A stretch of DNA of 64,000 bases from Caprella mutica (GCA_947561585.1 CANNZV010002291.1:1-64000); one strand, 5' to 3'. Counted from the stretch's first letter, positions 23,701 through 36,358 are shown. The notes: a model not told the origin generated them from the letters alone. Made by a program: numbers and translations.

Positions 23701-24984
23701 TGACAGATCAATGTTAGATAGATAACCCTCAAGGAAGAATATAAAAAAAAAATTTAACGTCTTTTGGAAAGGATTTTTATGGTTCAAAATCTAAAATCAT
23801 TATTCGGCTTAGTCGACGTTTATTTTTACACATCTTATTGACAGAATATGATACTATTGAACATATTTAAACATTATTTCCTTTTTTTCTAATCTCCCTC
23901 CCTTGGTCGTTAAAGGGTTAAAAGGTAGAGTATATTTTTAAATTGAAAAGAGAAAGTGGTTAACGCTTCATCTTACCCGTCAAATGGTCAATATTGTTAT
24001 ATTAATTTACGAAAACTTGTCCAATTTTTCGAAAACTTGTCCAACAATTAATAATATAACTTGCTATCATAAGTACGTGTGTTGAAGTACTTTAAGAAAA
24101 TTATTTTAACTTATGAAACTTACTTTTTATTACTTTGAACCATTTCAATTACATATAAATCATATATCATTTGTTTCATTTTAAATTAATTAAAATCTAA
24201 TAATTAAACTAGAGGCCCATACAGAATAATAACTATTATGTACATTGAAGATATCATTTTAATTATGACGAATCTGAAGAAATAACATTGAAAAAAAAAC
24301 ACGTATATTATTCCCAATTGTTATTAATTTAAAATTTTATACAACATACTGTGGACTAATTTAATCAGGAATTTATTTCGTGATATAAAACAAACAATGA
24401 TGTCATACAATGTAAAATATTGAACAGAATACCGTTATTAATTAAACCTGTTATTGATGAAGCCTGTAGAATGTAGTGGATTATGCATTTAAACTTTAAA
24501 TCAAAATTGAAATTCATGGGCCTAGCAATTAACAACCTCAAATTTGCTAAGTATTATAATAGTGACAACAAGATTCAAGTTGAAATAGATAGCATTTACG
24601 TTATTATTGACAAACTTTAAAATTGAACACTGAAAATATATATATGCCGTATCCTTTATTTCTAATTAGTTGGCTGAATTTCTATCCTCTATTCCCTAAC
24701 ACCGACAAGAGGATTTTCCACATTGTATCTGGAAATTGAGAAATACTTCAACTATATTAATATAATTGAAATATTAATACAATATTTTCCTCCATATATT
24801 AGTGAAATTATGTTTTGTCAGATAGCTAATAATTTTGTGATAATAATCAATACATAGAATCTATAAATAAAATAAATAAGTAAATTTGCTAAAAAATAAC
24901 TTTAGGTAAAAAAAAACCTGTTACTAGATAGTTATTTTTCTAACAGAATACTGGATGGAATTTTCAATTTTTTTATAGAATATA
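20793..24984. other. AT-rich desert with a few signals
   Basis: No gene found. Noted points are a single diverged relative of the 32-bp minisatellite unit near 20912-20945, a GC-richer patch at 21380-21490 (separate entry), and a fragment at about 21935-21985 matching the dispersed repeat at 26826 (GAATGCAGAAAAGCTACTCC). The rest is unstructured. Confidence 0.5.
21432..21480 (+). promoter_or_regulatory. Promoter-like patch, speculative
   Basis: A perfect 9-bp inverted repeat, CTGTGATTG (21432-21440) and CAATCACAG (21455-21463), encloses a CRE-like GCGTCAC and a CCAAT-type ACCCAATCA. CTCAGTTG, an initiator-like TCAGTT, follows at about 21474. No coding exon was found downstream. All these words are short and could arise by chance. 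Confidence 0.15.
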
Positions 24985-25174
24985 TGAAGGGCCACAAGCC
25001 AAAGTCTCTTAACCGCAAAAATCGGGTTGCTCAAGGTAAAGTCTCTTAAGCGCTTAGCACCAGTGAAAACGGTTACAATCTTGATGTGCTAAGCCCTTAA
25101 CACTCACGTAAAACGGCTGAAGTTAGCGGCAAACAAGAGTCTCTTAACCGCATCTCATTGCATAGAAAACGGAG
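24985..25174 (-). repeat. 190-bp palindrome-bearing dispersed element, copy 1
   Basis: Nearly identical (three differences seen over about 185 bp) to the reverse complement of 35352-35545. It contains three copies of AGTCTCTTAASCGC and an inverted repeat TTAAGCGCTTAGCAC (25046-25060) with GTGCTAAGCCCTTAA (25086-25100). The stem is 15 bp with one mismatch around a 25-base loop. No terminal inverted repeats or reading frame are seen. The family is not recognised. The high identity suggests recent copying. Confidence 0.85.
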
Positions 25175-26825
25175 CGAGGGTAGACTCAAGTATTAACCTT
25201 GTTCTTATTAGGTTCATTATTAGACTTCTATTTATATGGAATGTAATAGGTTTCCAATTTTTATAATATAATAGCGGTAGATATATTGTACTATAAAAAC
25301 AATAATTTTTAGAGGCCTGCAATAATTACTTCAAATCACTTAGGTGATGAAGAATAATATAAATCGCGTAATTTAAGTTGACATGATGTAGTAAATTATA
25401 GCAGATCATTTTAATTTCAATTTCACGAAAGCTGTTTCTTTAAGCTGCTAATTAATTTATAAGCACTTCTTAACATCTTTATTTGACTAAACTTTAAATT
25501 ACATTTTCATTCTCTGTTGCTCAATATGCAAGTCTTTAATTATCTTGTTTTTAATAAAGTAATATATTTAAATAATTGTTAACATTGCATTATACTTTCA
25601 ATCACACAATATCAGAAGATGTTAGTTGAATTAAATGTTTAGTAGAATGATGGTAGTGACTAGTGAACATAAATATATTTGTTAATCTATAGTAGTCGGT
25701 TCCAATCTAGTCATTTGCTTTAATAATTTACAAATAACTTCAAAACAATAAAACTCACAAATTATCTGTACTGAACAGCAAAAACTGTATTTGTATTGAT
25801 TATTTAACAGTGGACAAATTTCACATTTCCAAAAAATAAACTTTACTAATTGTAATGTATATATTTTAGGATTGGTGTAGGTAAACTACAGATTGGTAAA
25901 TAACAAAAACAGTGATTTGGGAATTTAACATCCTGCGGACACTTTCCCTCCAATCAAATCTTTTTATTGCTTTAATCAATGAAGCTGATGCTTCTCATCA
26001 TCTTGCTGCAAACCGCATGGAATTTGATAGCATATTTTTGTTATTTTTATAATAAAAACTCTACGATACCTATTTTACTTCACTTACTAATTTTAGGTCT
26101 GAAGAAAAAGAATGAACACCATTTGTTTTGATTGTCAACTAGGCATACTATAACCATTTATCATTCGTGTAAAGGTATGCAATTGGATAAACTTATTATA
26201 GGAACGTTTATATACTTTAGGAAACAAGTTATATCTTAATTAAACAAAAGCCGAAAACTTATTGTTTGTTCATAAATTTAAAAACAAAACAAGGGTGTAC
26301 AATCTTCTTTCTCAGCGTCAGGTAAGTGATTCACTCTATTGTTGCTCACAGAGTATCAAAAACATTATAACCAAATAATATAAATATACTGAGTCTAATT
26401 GTATGCGGTTTGCAGAATGATGATCGTAGACCTTAGTTCTATAATATTATGTAATAATAGAAGAAATAAATCTGGCGGTATTCATACAGATATTACTTTT
26501 ATTAGTATCGACAATACAGATGAAGATTTCACAACTATAATTAATATATTTTAAATTTCATGAAGGAAAATAATACAAATAATGGAGTTTTGCATGAGAA
26601 CATTCCAAATGAAAAAAAAAAATAGAATATATACTTAAAATTACGAACCAAATACACGAAGGTAAGATGATCTAAATAATTGATGCTGTACTTCTAATTA
26701 TCAATACTGTATGTAGCTACTCTAAATAATGAAAAATGTAAATTAAGAGTAATACCATAAGTTAACTGTTAGCAACTAGACTAGTATTGTGCTGAAGAGA
26801 CACCAATCAATGTAATAAATTTATA
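25175..26825. other. AT-rich intergenic DNA, no gene
   Basis: No frame over 60 codons or structured repeat seen. Confidence 0.5.
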
Positions 26826-27360
26826 TTAGTAGGGGATTTAACGTCTGTTTCGGAACAAAATGCCATATCACTAAAGTCAAAAGAAAATTAAATACAAAGG
26901 ACTGGAAACATAAGTGGAGAATTAAAGTGGTTACATGAGCAGTGATACAAACAACTGTTATTACAAAGCTTATGGATGCAGAAAAGCTCCTCCGTCACTT
27001 ACAAAGGAATGTGATGAAAGACACAAGCACCGGTAACTGCACTCACGGATAGAAGAGGTGATAGTAAATGAAGCCTACGAGCCTACCAAACACAAAATCT
27101 AAGAGGAAAATGAAGAGGTGATAGTAAATGAAGCCTACGAGACTACCTAACACAAAATCTAAGACCTCGTAGTTGAAGAGCATAACCCTAGCGCTATCCT
27201 CTAAAACTGCAAGTAGCGTTAAAATATGAAAAACAATCTATAAACCACATTACAACAGTTTGGGTCCAAATGGAAGGCACCCCCCTTCTCTTCCATTCAC
27301 CACAGACAGTTTCAGAATAGAACCTCTGGCAGCTCAATATAATCAAATGATCATAGTTAA
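26826..27360 (+). repeat. Unnamed dispersed repeat, copy R1
   Basis: Shares ordered blocks with 27434-27860 and with the reverse complement of 43880-44300: GGATTTAACGTCTGTTTC, then GGATGCAGAAAAGCTCCTCC, GGTGATAGTAAATGAAGCC, CACAAAATCTAAGACCTCGT, CTAGCGCTATCCTCTAAAAC and ACAGTTTGG before TCTTCCATTCACCA. One block (GAAGAGGTGATAGTAAATGA onward, about 68 bp) is duplicated in tandem here. Short protein-like stretches (VTKLMDAEKLL in the copy at 44200) suggest decay from something once coding. No family is recognised. Confidence 0.75.
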
Positions 27361-27433
27361 TTTTTAAGGAGAAAAAGACAGATTGACAGAGCTAGAAATT
27401 TTTCATCATTTAATGATCAGCTTTATTATTTTT

Positions 27434-27860
27434 AAAAGGAGGATTTAACCTCTGCTTCGACTCTGAGAAACATTCAGAAAATAAAGTGGCTCCATTAACA
27501 ATGTTACCTATCACCAGTCTAGTGACAATGCACTTGGATGGAGAAAAGCTTGTTTCATAGAAGTATTAAAGTTTCACACCAAGAAATGTGACTGAAAGGG
27601 ACACAAGCACCGGTGGCTGTACATATGGATGGAAAAGGAAACGAAAATGTGATACTAATCGAAGTCTACCTAAAAAATTTAACATCGTAATTGAAGATCA
27701 TAACCCTAGCGCTATTCTCTAAAACTGCAAGTAGCGTTAAAAAATGATGAACATAGAAATCCAAAACAGTTTGGAACCCAAGCGAGGCATCTCCCTTTTT
27801 CTTCCATTAACCATCGACAGCTTCAAGACGGAGCTCCTGGGGTCAATTGAAGAGGTACCT
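27434..27860 (+). repeat. Unnamed dispersed repeat, copy R2
   Basis: Same block order as R1 but more diverged: GGATTTAACCTCTGCTTC, GACACAAGCACCGGTGGC, CATAACCCTAGCGCTATTCT, AACTGCAAGTAGCGTTAAAA, CCATCGACAGCTTCAAGACG. The overlapping 60-75 codon frames on both strands at 27737-27971 are not taken as genes. Confidence 0.7.
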
Positions 27861-30800
27861 AAAAATGAGTATGGATGCAATATTGATAATTTAATAATGA
27901 TACAAAAAATAAAAAACATGCTATTAAGATTCTATATTTGTTGTAAAATTCCGATAGCTAGTTATAAATAGCAGCTAGTTACATTTTTTGATCAATTATA
28001 TAGCTATTTTGAATGCAATAAATTAGATAGATATTTATTGTATTTTTGATATAGCTAATGCATATAGCATATTTATTTAAATTTGAGAACTTACTTTAAA
28101 ATTTTAAATACTTCCAATTTTACATTCAATATTAGAGAATACAGCTAATTTTAATTATTAAGCTCATTTGTTACCAAAGCATGATCTTGGACCAATCGCT
28201 TTAGAATTAGTTAATCATATATATAACTCATTAAACAATTAACTTTAAATTACATCTACAAGAGATCAATATGATGATGACTTACAATTAGGAGCATCTA
28301 CTCAAACTACACATGTATGTATGCAGTGGCATAACTGATGTTTGAAGGCATATCAGAGCAATCATGGGACAGTTGCACACCTGTTAAATAAAATACATTC
28401 ATTAAAAGGTCATAAAATTAAAAAGTTAGATGCATTAGAAAGTAGCAAATTCAGTTCGGAAAAAAATATTTGGATAACAGTTACCTAACTGTGGTGATCT
28501 TACATAATTTTTATCTTTTAAAAAATTTGCAAGGGAGCTCTCTGATTAAGTTTGTGATATAGCTAATTCTAATACAATCTTTAAAATAGATTTGTTCTGC
28601 TCTGTTATATAAAAATATAAAAATCATTTTAAGATAGATGAGTATTGAGTAAAAAGCTACAAAAGGCTCTTGGTTTTGTAGTCACCTTCCTGTGCTTGAA
28701 TGCAAATATTTTTCTATTTACAGTAAATGCAAATACATTTTTAACTAGCTATATTCAACTAAGTATATTGTGATAAGCATAAGCTAAATGCTCGAGTTCA
28801 TAATAGTCTACTTCTATATTTATTTATTCTTTCCCATCACTAAACTGTTTACTTTAGAACAGCAAGCTGTTGTGCATAATAAAAATTTAAAAAAAAAACA
28901 GATCAGTTGTTCAAATGAAAATATTATACTTTTTAGATTATTTGGATGAAAAGAGGATGGTACTTTATACTGAATAATAATTTTCGCATCAAATTAGCTA
29001 CCGAGTTTAAACTCACTACACATTTCCCAGTAGCTAGATATTGTTTTCCATCTTCACTTTTATCAAGATAATTAAGAACTTTCTTTGCTATATTTAGATT
29101 AATTGTAATGACAAAAAAGAACTACTTTGGCAATAGAATAACATTTTATGACATTGGTTAGGTAATTAGATTTGACTCGATTTACAAAAAAATGTTCATA
29201 ATTTATTTGTGAGATAACTTAGCTGCAATCATTAGACAAATATTAAACACAAAATTCTCATTCAAAGAGATTAAAAAAAAAAGATTCAAAATATTCAATT
29301 TTTGAACATTTTTAGGAGAAAAATCATTGTTAATATCAATTAGCCAACTTCAGACACATTATTATGTAGTTATGGTACTTTAATTATCTATAGCTACATT
29401 CAACATATATATACAGTGAAAAGTCTACTCACATAGCAAATCAAGATGACACTACAAGTTATCCAAGGGTGAAGTATCAGGAGATGTCCTTTCCCAAGTC
29501 TTGATAGATTTATCTGAAAGGAACAATTGTTTAGAAATTTTGTTAATCATATTACTGATCAGAAAATTTAACTGTTCATGACACACAACACACAGCATAT
29601 TGATAAATTATAGCTACTGTATTTAATTATCAATACATAAAATTTAAAATATTTTCAACAGGTTGCATAATCATAAGATTCCTTCTTTAAATGGTTTCAA
29701 AGTTTTTGTTCTCTAAGTTGACCTTTATTATCAACTGTCCTATTCTTAAGCCAAAAATGAATAGCTTTTCAGAATATTTTTATACCAATAACTTGACTAC
29801 CAGTAAGTAGCTACACTAAAAATCGTATCATTATGGCCCATTGCCGCCATAACCAAAAAACAAAAAAGGAGTTTCAAGTTTATGAATATAAGCTAAATAA
29901 TTGTTTAGTAGTCATATTTTCTATTTCATTTTCCAAATATTTTAATTCATAGTTGAAATTTAAATACATCTTTTTTAGATAACTGTAGCCAATGCAAAAT
30001 ATTTGCAAGTTTGAATGAAATCACTATCTTTAGACAGATAAACCAATCACACATTTATAGACAATAACTTATTAAATTTAGCGTCGGAATAATATCACTG
30101 CGATTATTTACCCCACAAGTGCGATGCAATTACCCTAATTCTTAGTAAATGTATGCTGTTAAATGATTAACCACCAGAGATACAAGATTGAAAATAGGTA
30201 CACATCATTATCGAAATGATATCTTAGGATGGTATAAGTATGGAGCTTCTTCCTGAATTGGTTCTTATGTTAGATCAAAGTTTGCAGGAAAGTGAGATGG
30301 AATAGTAGAATACCCTAGACGATGATAGGATTTAGTGAAAAATGATTAAATTGGAATTATAAGTAGCTACTTTACTTGCTTTGATGCTCTCAATAGGTAA
30401 GACTGTTATTATGTACATGAATCTACAAATTAACTCTTTAGCTGAGGATTTTCAAATTCATTTCAATGTTAGAATGGAGAGAAATTCTTTAGCAATTTCA
30501 AATATATATATTTTTGAAAATGAAAATACTGGACTTATTAAGCATTTTGCTCATAATTATACTTCAATTAGTAATATGGATCGAAGTTTGGTACTCCAGT
30601 TCTATCCAAATTAAATTGGCTATTTAACTAACAATATAGGTTTTACTGAAAGCATGTTAAGATACCTAAACTCATCATTCTTATCTCACCCAAACTTATA
30701 AAGTATGCTATGTAATATCTCATCAATATTTGATACACCAAAATAAAAAATTATTTTAAAAAATCTGTAATATACTGGGTGGCACGAAAGAAATGAAACC

Positions 30801-31663
30801 CATTTTCAAATTTTACTTATTACTCATCAACATTTTGGCTACAAGTTACAAGCCATGACCCCACTTTGAAAAATTCTGCTGACCAACAAATGAATTTTGG
30901 AGGATAAATACTTCGTTTTATAAAATTTGCATCAATTCAATCTTAATATTTGAAATCTGCAAAACTTCGGAGTTAGGTAATCAATTCATCAGTAAAGTCC
31001 TAATTTTCAAAAGTGGGCCTCAACACTCCATTCCCAATTTAAATATTTCCATCTGTGGAGCAAATACTGCCTATTTGCCTAAGTAAGCTGTTATGCAGTG
31101 GTGTGAGCACTATTGGCTGGTAGCTATTACCAGCCATATTTTATTGTATTTTGAACTTTTTGCAAGACACTGACAAACAGCACCATAGATTATTTTCTAG
31201 TAGCCAATACTTCAACAACATACTACTTAGGTATGTTCTACTTAACAAAGAATATCATTATTAAACTAATCACTGTAATCTAGATTTTACAATTAAAATA
31301 ATAATTTACCTAATACATACAAATAACATATTCAGACATACTTCAAAAAGTCAATAATCAATAGTTTGGAGTGTTAATTCTCCCAATTATGTTGGTTTTA
31401 TTTTTTGTACTTAGGTATTTTTATTTTAGGGTGTAGCTTCTCTAAGCTTAATAATTTAATAAAATTAAATTAATGGAAACTTCATAATAAAGAGTATTTA
31501 GTTTGTAAAATTAATTTGTTGGCCTAAATAATTTTTGATAGTGGTTTTCAGACTATTATTTATAGCAATATTTGCTTAGAAGAATTAGTTCAAATTTTAG
31601 CACAAATAAATATTTGAAATTAAATGTTGAATTATCAATATAACAACAAACTTTTGGACATAA
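27861..31663. other. AT-rich desert with two short unassigned frames
   Basis: 28342-28488 is an open, protein-like 48-codon stretch without ATG or family motif. 30381-30614 is a 77-codon plus-strand frame starting at ATG, with mixed composition and no motif. Both may be transposon relics. A perfect 9-bp stem with a 5-base loop lies at 31114-31136 (TGGCTGGTA / TACCAGCCA). No RNA gene was seen. Confidence 0.45.
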
Positions 31664-31862
31664 CCCAGTATGTAATTGGTCCACAAGAACCCACTTGCAT
31701 TTTCAAAAAGCTAAAAAAAATCCAATAGCTTATTTCCAATTTAATTAATAGTAAACATTAATTAATGATAAACATAAGCATTAATAGTAAGCATAAGAAT
31801 TAATAGCTTGAAATCCACCGACGTTGCTGGAATATTATTTTCAAAGGGGAAAAACTATATTT
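31664..31862 (+). mobile_element. MITE-like family A copy (diverged)
   Basis: Family A consensus ends are CCAGTCTGTATTTGGTGCAC at left and the inverse of CCAGTCTGTATTTCATGG at right, with AATTCCACTGAC just inside both. The body contains ATCCACCAACATTTT and ATAGGAATAAATAGCTAAAA. This copy keeps the CAAAAAGCTAAAAAAA, ATTAATAGCTTGAAATCCACC and CAAAGGGGAAAAA blocks, but its ends are decayed. Confidence 0.6.
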
Positions 31863-31938
31863 AACTGTGAAAGAAACAAAAAGTGACTAGGTAAGTAGCT
31901 AGGTTAAAACTTAAAGTAAATAATAACTAGTATCCTTT

Positions 31939-32076
31939 GGCTACACTGTAAGAACTGGTAAAGTGTTCAAGAAATCCTCTAGTTTGCTTTCTGTTCTCAG
32001 TAAATTGTAAAATAAATGTAAATATAAGAAAATTAAACATTGTAAGTACAGAAAATGTTAAAAAATTCCCATGCTA
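31939..32076 (+). mobile_element. MITE-like family B copy
   Basis: Family B core is AACTGGTAAACTGTTC, AAGAAATCCTCTATTT, TTCTCAGTAAA, ACATGTAAATATAGGA and GAAAATGTTAAAAA, ending near CAGACTG. This copy matches throughout, with about 85-90% identity by eye. Confidence 0.6.
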
Positions 32077-32357
32077 TCATACTCTTGGTCTATGTAGTAA
32101 GTAATCAATTTTAGCTAATGCCCATCAGTCTTAACTATTCTTCAAAGGCTGGAGAAAAGACCAAGATATTATGGTAACAAGTTGATAGATTCTGCCCACA
32201 TCTCAGTCTGCAAAATATAGGACATTCTCAACATTTCCTGTGACAACAATCCTTAATATGAATTAATAATCATATCCCCCTATACTAATTATATTTAGCT
32301 ACATGTATTTTTACTATTTTACATTATCAAGTCGAGAACAAATAGCAAAATAAGAGG

Positions 32358-32580
32358 TGAAGATTTCTTGGAGAACAGTTTACCAGTTCGTACAGTCTGG
32401 GAATCTGGCAAGATATGCCATTAGAGAACTATAAAGTGTTCAAAAATAAATCCTCTATTTAGGCTTCAGTTCTCAGTAAACTACATGTAAATATAGTAGA
32501 AAATTAGAGATTGTTCACACAGAATTTCAGAAAATCTTAAAAATGTCCCATTTTCTGCTAACTGACTGGGAATCTGCTGA
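32358..32580. mobile_element. MITE-like family B copies in head-to-head arrangement
   Basis: 32360-32402 is an inverted left-end fragment (GATTTCTTGGAGAACAG then TTTACCAGTT). It is followed by a plus-oriented partial copy at 32403-32580 ending CTGACTGGG. The junction suggests insertion of one copy next to another, or a rearrangement. Confidence 0.55.
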
Positions 32581-32914
32581 TAAGCTGAGCTTAATAGCAT
32601 GAGCTCAACTTCTCATCAAATTAAAATATCTGAAAGTCAGGAGACCCTGAAGTCACTGAAAGAAGCTACATTATGCAGAATGGGCTAGGATATCTGAAAT
32701 TTTTGAGTTATAAATAACAGCCTTAACTCTGCTTAGATATTGATATTAGCTGTATTAGGTACATAAATTAAATTTATAATACCAAGTTGTTTTTACAAAA
32801 TTACAGATAGTGCCTAGAAACCTACCTATATAATATAGCTACACTGAATATTTAATAATGAAACAAGAAACAGATAATTGGATACTACTCATCCTGAGTC
32901 ATCCAGTCTGCAAA

Positions 32915-33170
32915 GCGCATTCATATCCCCGAACTCGCCATTTTAATGGCGAGTTTGTGCCAGACTTAGATATTTTGAGCCCTTCAATTGCTAATGGAGA
33001 GAAATATCTAATTTTCTCTTATGCTACACTACATTTAAAATGTTATTTTGGGGAGATTTAATGATAATTTGGTCATTTTGGAGAGAAATTTGGTGATTTT
33101 TGAAAAGAAATGGAGAGACAAATGGAGAGTTTATTAAACAAAGAGATATACTATTTTACTATGGTCTTAA
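32915..33170. mobile_element. MITE-like family C copy
   Basis: Family C ends carry AACTCGCCATTT. Here two such ends meet as a palindrome at about 32923-32950 (AACTCGCCATT then AATGGCGAGTT). The segment continues with CTTCAATTGCTAATGGAGAG and GGAGAGACAAATGGAGAG and relates to 39968-40455. The 67-codon frame at 32858 overlaps it and is not taken as a gene. Confidence 0.55.
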
Positions 33171-33291
33171 GCTAGCCTGAGCTAGGCTCAAATTGTCATA
33201 AATTCTATCCTAAAAAACATTGTATGATCGTACTAATTGTAGGACTACCCAGAGGCAAGAATAACTAGGAGAAATGTCTCTACTGCCTGAA

Positions 33292-33527
33292 CCAGACTGC
33301 ATCTTATGGTAAATTCCGCCGACGTGTCAGTGGAATTTTGCCCTCTTTGAAAATAAAATTCTAGCTAAGTTGGTGGATTTCTAGCTCTTGCTGCTCTGTA
33401 TTTCTAACTATGTAACCATTAATCTTCACTTTTTAGTAGAAAATCAGCCTAATTATTGGAAATTGTTGGTGTATTTTTTCAACTTTTAGAAAAAGTCAGT
33501 GGAATTTTGTGCACCAAATACAGATTG
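33292..33527 (-). mobile_element. MITE-like family A copy
   Basis: Reverse-oriented copy: starts CCAGACTGCATCTTATGG and ends GTGCACCAAATACAGATTG, with GTCAGTGGAATTTTG near both ends. Confidence 0.7.
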
Positions 33528-33627
33528 ATATCTACATTTGCAATGAAGGCCCGAACTTCTTAATTTGCTCAAAATAATTGTCATTAACCCACAAATAAAA
33601 TAGCAAGAATGGACATCCAAATCATCC

Positions 33628-33765
33628 ATATTTCAGAGGCTGGTAAGTTGTAAGCCAATTTGGCTCATTTTTCTTTTTTTTTGAAGATTTCAAGCCAAAA
33701 ATTAACATTGGAAGTTGGAACATAGGAATTAATTCATAATTTTAAGCCAATTAGGAATAGGTATC
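33628..33765 (+). repeat. Dispersed repeat family D copy
   Basis: Contains CAGAGGCTGGTAAGTTGTAA, GCCAATTTGGCTCATTTTTC, TTTCAAGCCAAAAATTAACA and TTTTAAGCCAATTAGG. These recur inverted in 34288-34545. Confidence 0.55.
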
Positions 33766-33889
33766 TGATTTTTATCTTTTGAAATATTATCATGGATAGA
33801 CATAAGTTTTAATAGGTACTAGTCAGTGAGCCACAAGGTAGTTAGTACCTGGGGCTGGGGTTTATATAAAAGTTTATTAACTGGCCCGG

Positions 33890-34103
33890 CTAGTCTGTAT
33901 TTGGTCCACAAAATTCTACTGACTTTTCGAAAAAGCTGAAAAAATCCACCATAAATTTGGCTGATCCACCAACATTTTAGTGATTTTACACATTTTTCCA
34001 CCGAAAATTAATGATAATATAGGAATAAATAGCTAAAAATCCACCAACTTTGCTAGAAAACTTCCACCGACATGTCAGAGGAATTTACCATGAAATACAG
34101 ACT
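33890..34103 (+). mobile_element. MITE-like family A copy, near complete
   Basis: Both ends are present (TAGTCTGTATTTGGTCCAC and CATGAAATACAGACT), with the full body in between, 214 bp. It is a good reference copy. The 60-codon minus-strand frame over it is incidental. Confidence 0.75.
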
Positions 34104-34117
34104 CCATGTATAAGAGC

Positions 34118-34545
34118 ATGTCAGTTAAAGCCAATTAATTAGCTTATATTTGAAATGGTCAAATCTCAGATATGTCTAATTGGCTTTAAATTTTGAATTA
34201 ATTCTAATAGAATGTACAGTGGTGCGCCGTACTGGTGTGCGCCGCTCAGCTTTTAGATACGTACCTATCTGTTTTAGAGTAGGTAGGTATGTCAGTTAAA
34301 GCCAACTATATAATTGTCTTAGATTTCAAAAGGTCAATACCTACTCAGATAAGTAGGTATACCTAGGTACCTAATTGGCATACAATTTTAAATTATTTCT
34401 TATGTTCCTATGTTAATTTTGGCTTGAAATCTACAAAATAAGTTAAATTGGCTTAGCTCTGAATTTTTGTGAAATTTTTTGGCTCTAAAATTGGCTTAGG
34501 TACCTACAATTTTCAAGCCTCTGAAACATGACATACCTAGGTAAT
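34118..34545. repeat. Dispersed repeat family D copies
   Basis: Two adjoining copies. The blocks GTCAGTTAAAGCCAAYTA and GGTCAA occur twice (about 34127 and 34291), and the inverted AATTGGCTTA and GGCTTGAAATCTACAAAA blocks match 33628-33765. It is interspersed with TACCTAGGTACCTA simple sequence. Confidence 0.5.
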
Positions 34546-35351
34546 AGCTACCTATATACCTTCCTACTATTTTGTAATTTTAGCTTATAAGCCATAGCTA
34601 AGTGGTACTTCAGGATATAAAACAAATTAAACTACCAATCTTGCTACCTAATTAGGTAGATTGGCTTAGCCCAGGTACATTTTCAAACTCAAAATATCAA
34701 GAGACGAGTGACGACTTACCTGATGAAGAGGTTTTGTTATACAAACATATTTCGAGCGGATTCTCAATGTTAATAATGAGTTTTTGGACCTAGATTTACA
34801 ATTTAAACTAGGTATAGGTATTTCTAATTTCAAATCTCTACAGTGTAACAGATCTAAAGCACAATAGAATGGTCTTGAAATTCGTGCCGAATTAGGCGGT
34901 AATAAAGGGTTGAGAAACAAAAGCTAAGCGTAATGATTGGTATACAGTTTCAAACCCTTTATAAAAACTGTTTGTAGATTCCAGTATCTTCAAACAGATT
35001 TAATTGTTTGAGAAATAGTTCGGCTAAGTGTTTTATACTATATTCAGATTCACAGCATAAGCTGTATCTACTCCAAATATATTTCAAGGAACTGAATGAG
35101 TTTATCAATAAATACATAGGTAGTTTTAAAATTAATAAAAATATTATTTTTTATACCTAATGGTTTATTGATATTCCTGATTCAATGTACGTACTTTTCA
35201 TCGAATGAATCATTCTTTCCGGACTAAACCTATACTTTTTTATTACATGAATAGTTATTACAATTCATTATCCATAATTATTGTATATATACACTCCCAT
35301 AAATAACATTGCAATAATTAGCTATATATATACTTCGTTTTCTATGCCTGC
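34546..35351. other. Spacer, no gene
   Basis: An 84-codon minus-strand frame at 34666-34920 has no recognisable motif. The rest is AT-rich. Confidence 0.45.
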
Positions 35352-35545
35352 GCTTCGTTTTCTATGCAATGAGATGCGGTTAAGAGACTCTTGTTTGCCG
35401 CTAACTTCAACCGTTTTACGTGAGTGTTAAGCGCTTAGCACATCAAGATTGTAACCGTTTTCACTGGTGCTAAGCGCTTAAGAGACTTTACCTTGAGCAA
35501 CCCGATTTTTGCGGTTAAGAGACTTTGGCTTGTGGCCCTTCATAT
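35352..35545 (+). repeat. 190-bp palindrome-bearing dispersed element, copy 2
   Basis: Inverted relative to 24985-25174. Here the stem is perfect: TTAAGCGCTTAGCAC (35427-35441) and GTGCTAAGCGCTTAA (35467-35481) with a 25-base loop. Three copies of GCGSTTAAGAGACT flank it. An extra tandem copy of CTTCGTTTTCTATGC lies just outside at about 35335-35350. Confidence 0.85.
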
Positions 35546-35775
35546 GATTATATGAAAATGATACTAATATAAGCCAATATATAGCTTATAACATGATATG
35601 TTCAAAATAATTAAATATTTATTCCAATAAATAAATGAATATAAAAACAAAGATTCCTACAGTCACTTTACCACAATGGAAATAGTGTGAAAATATTTCT
35701 AGCCTCTCCTCCAATTGTCAGGCAGGTCTTTGATCCTCTGAACTTTGTGTTTTACAGAGTCTACCCAAGCAGCAA

Positions 35776-36358
35776 ATCAACGTCGTCACGATGTTGGCTG
35801 AGCATCGTTTCTTGGTTGTCTGAACGTTGGTACAACATCAGTTTTCAACGTTGTCTGATTGTCGGTTTTTGGAAAAAAAATACGACGTCGAAAGACAACA
35901 TTCGAACAACGTTGGTTGCCAACCTTATGTTTGTTTTCCGACATCTGTACAATGTTGATACAATGACAAAACAACGTCGTCACGATGTTGGCTGAGCATC
36001 GTTTCTTGGTTGTCTGAACGTTGGTACAACATCAGTTTTCAACGTTGTCTGATTGTCGGTTTTTGGAAAAAAAATACGACGTCGAAAGACAACATTCGAA
36101 CAACGTTGGTTGCCAATCTTATGTTTGTTTTCCGACATCTGTACAATGTTGATACAATGACAAAACAACGTCGTCACGATGTTGGCTGAGCATCGTTTAT
36201 TGGTTGTATGAACGTTGGTACAACATCAGTTTTCAACGTTGTCGGTTTTTGGAAAAAAATACGACGTCGAAAGACAACATTCGAACTACGTTGGTTGCCA
36301 AACTTATGTTTGGGTTCCGACATCTGTACAATGTTGATACAATGACGAAACAACATCG
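35776..36358. repeat. 194-bp tandem repeat, three copies
   Basis: Copies start at about 35776, 35970 and 36164 with CAACGTCGTCACGATGTTGG. The first two are almost identical. The third carries a 9-bp deletion (loss of TCTGATTG and a neighbouring base) and more changes. Frames of 60-102 codons in it are repeat artefacts. Confidence 0.95.

Noticed and set aside
30381..30614. 77-codon plus-strand frame
   Set aside because: No motif, splice signal or codon bias strong enough to call it a gene; kept only as a note in the desert entry.
30775..31672. Possible mariner-like element with TACTGGGT ends
   Set aside because: Only 8 bp of terminal match, and the right end overlaps a family A MITE copy.
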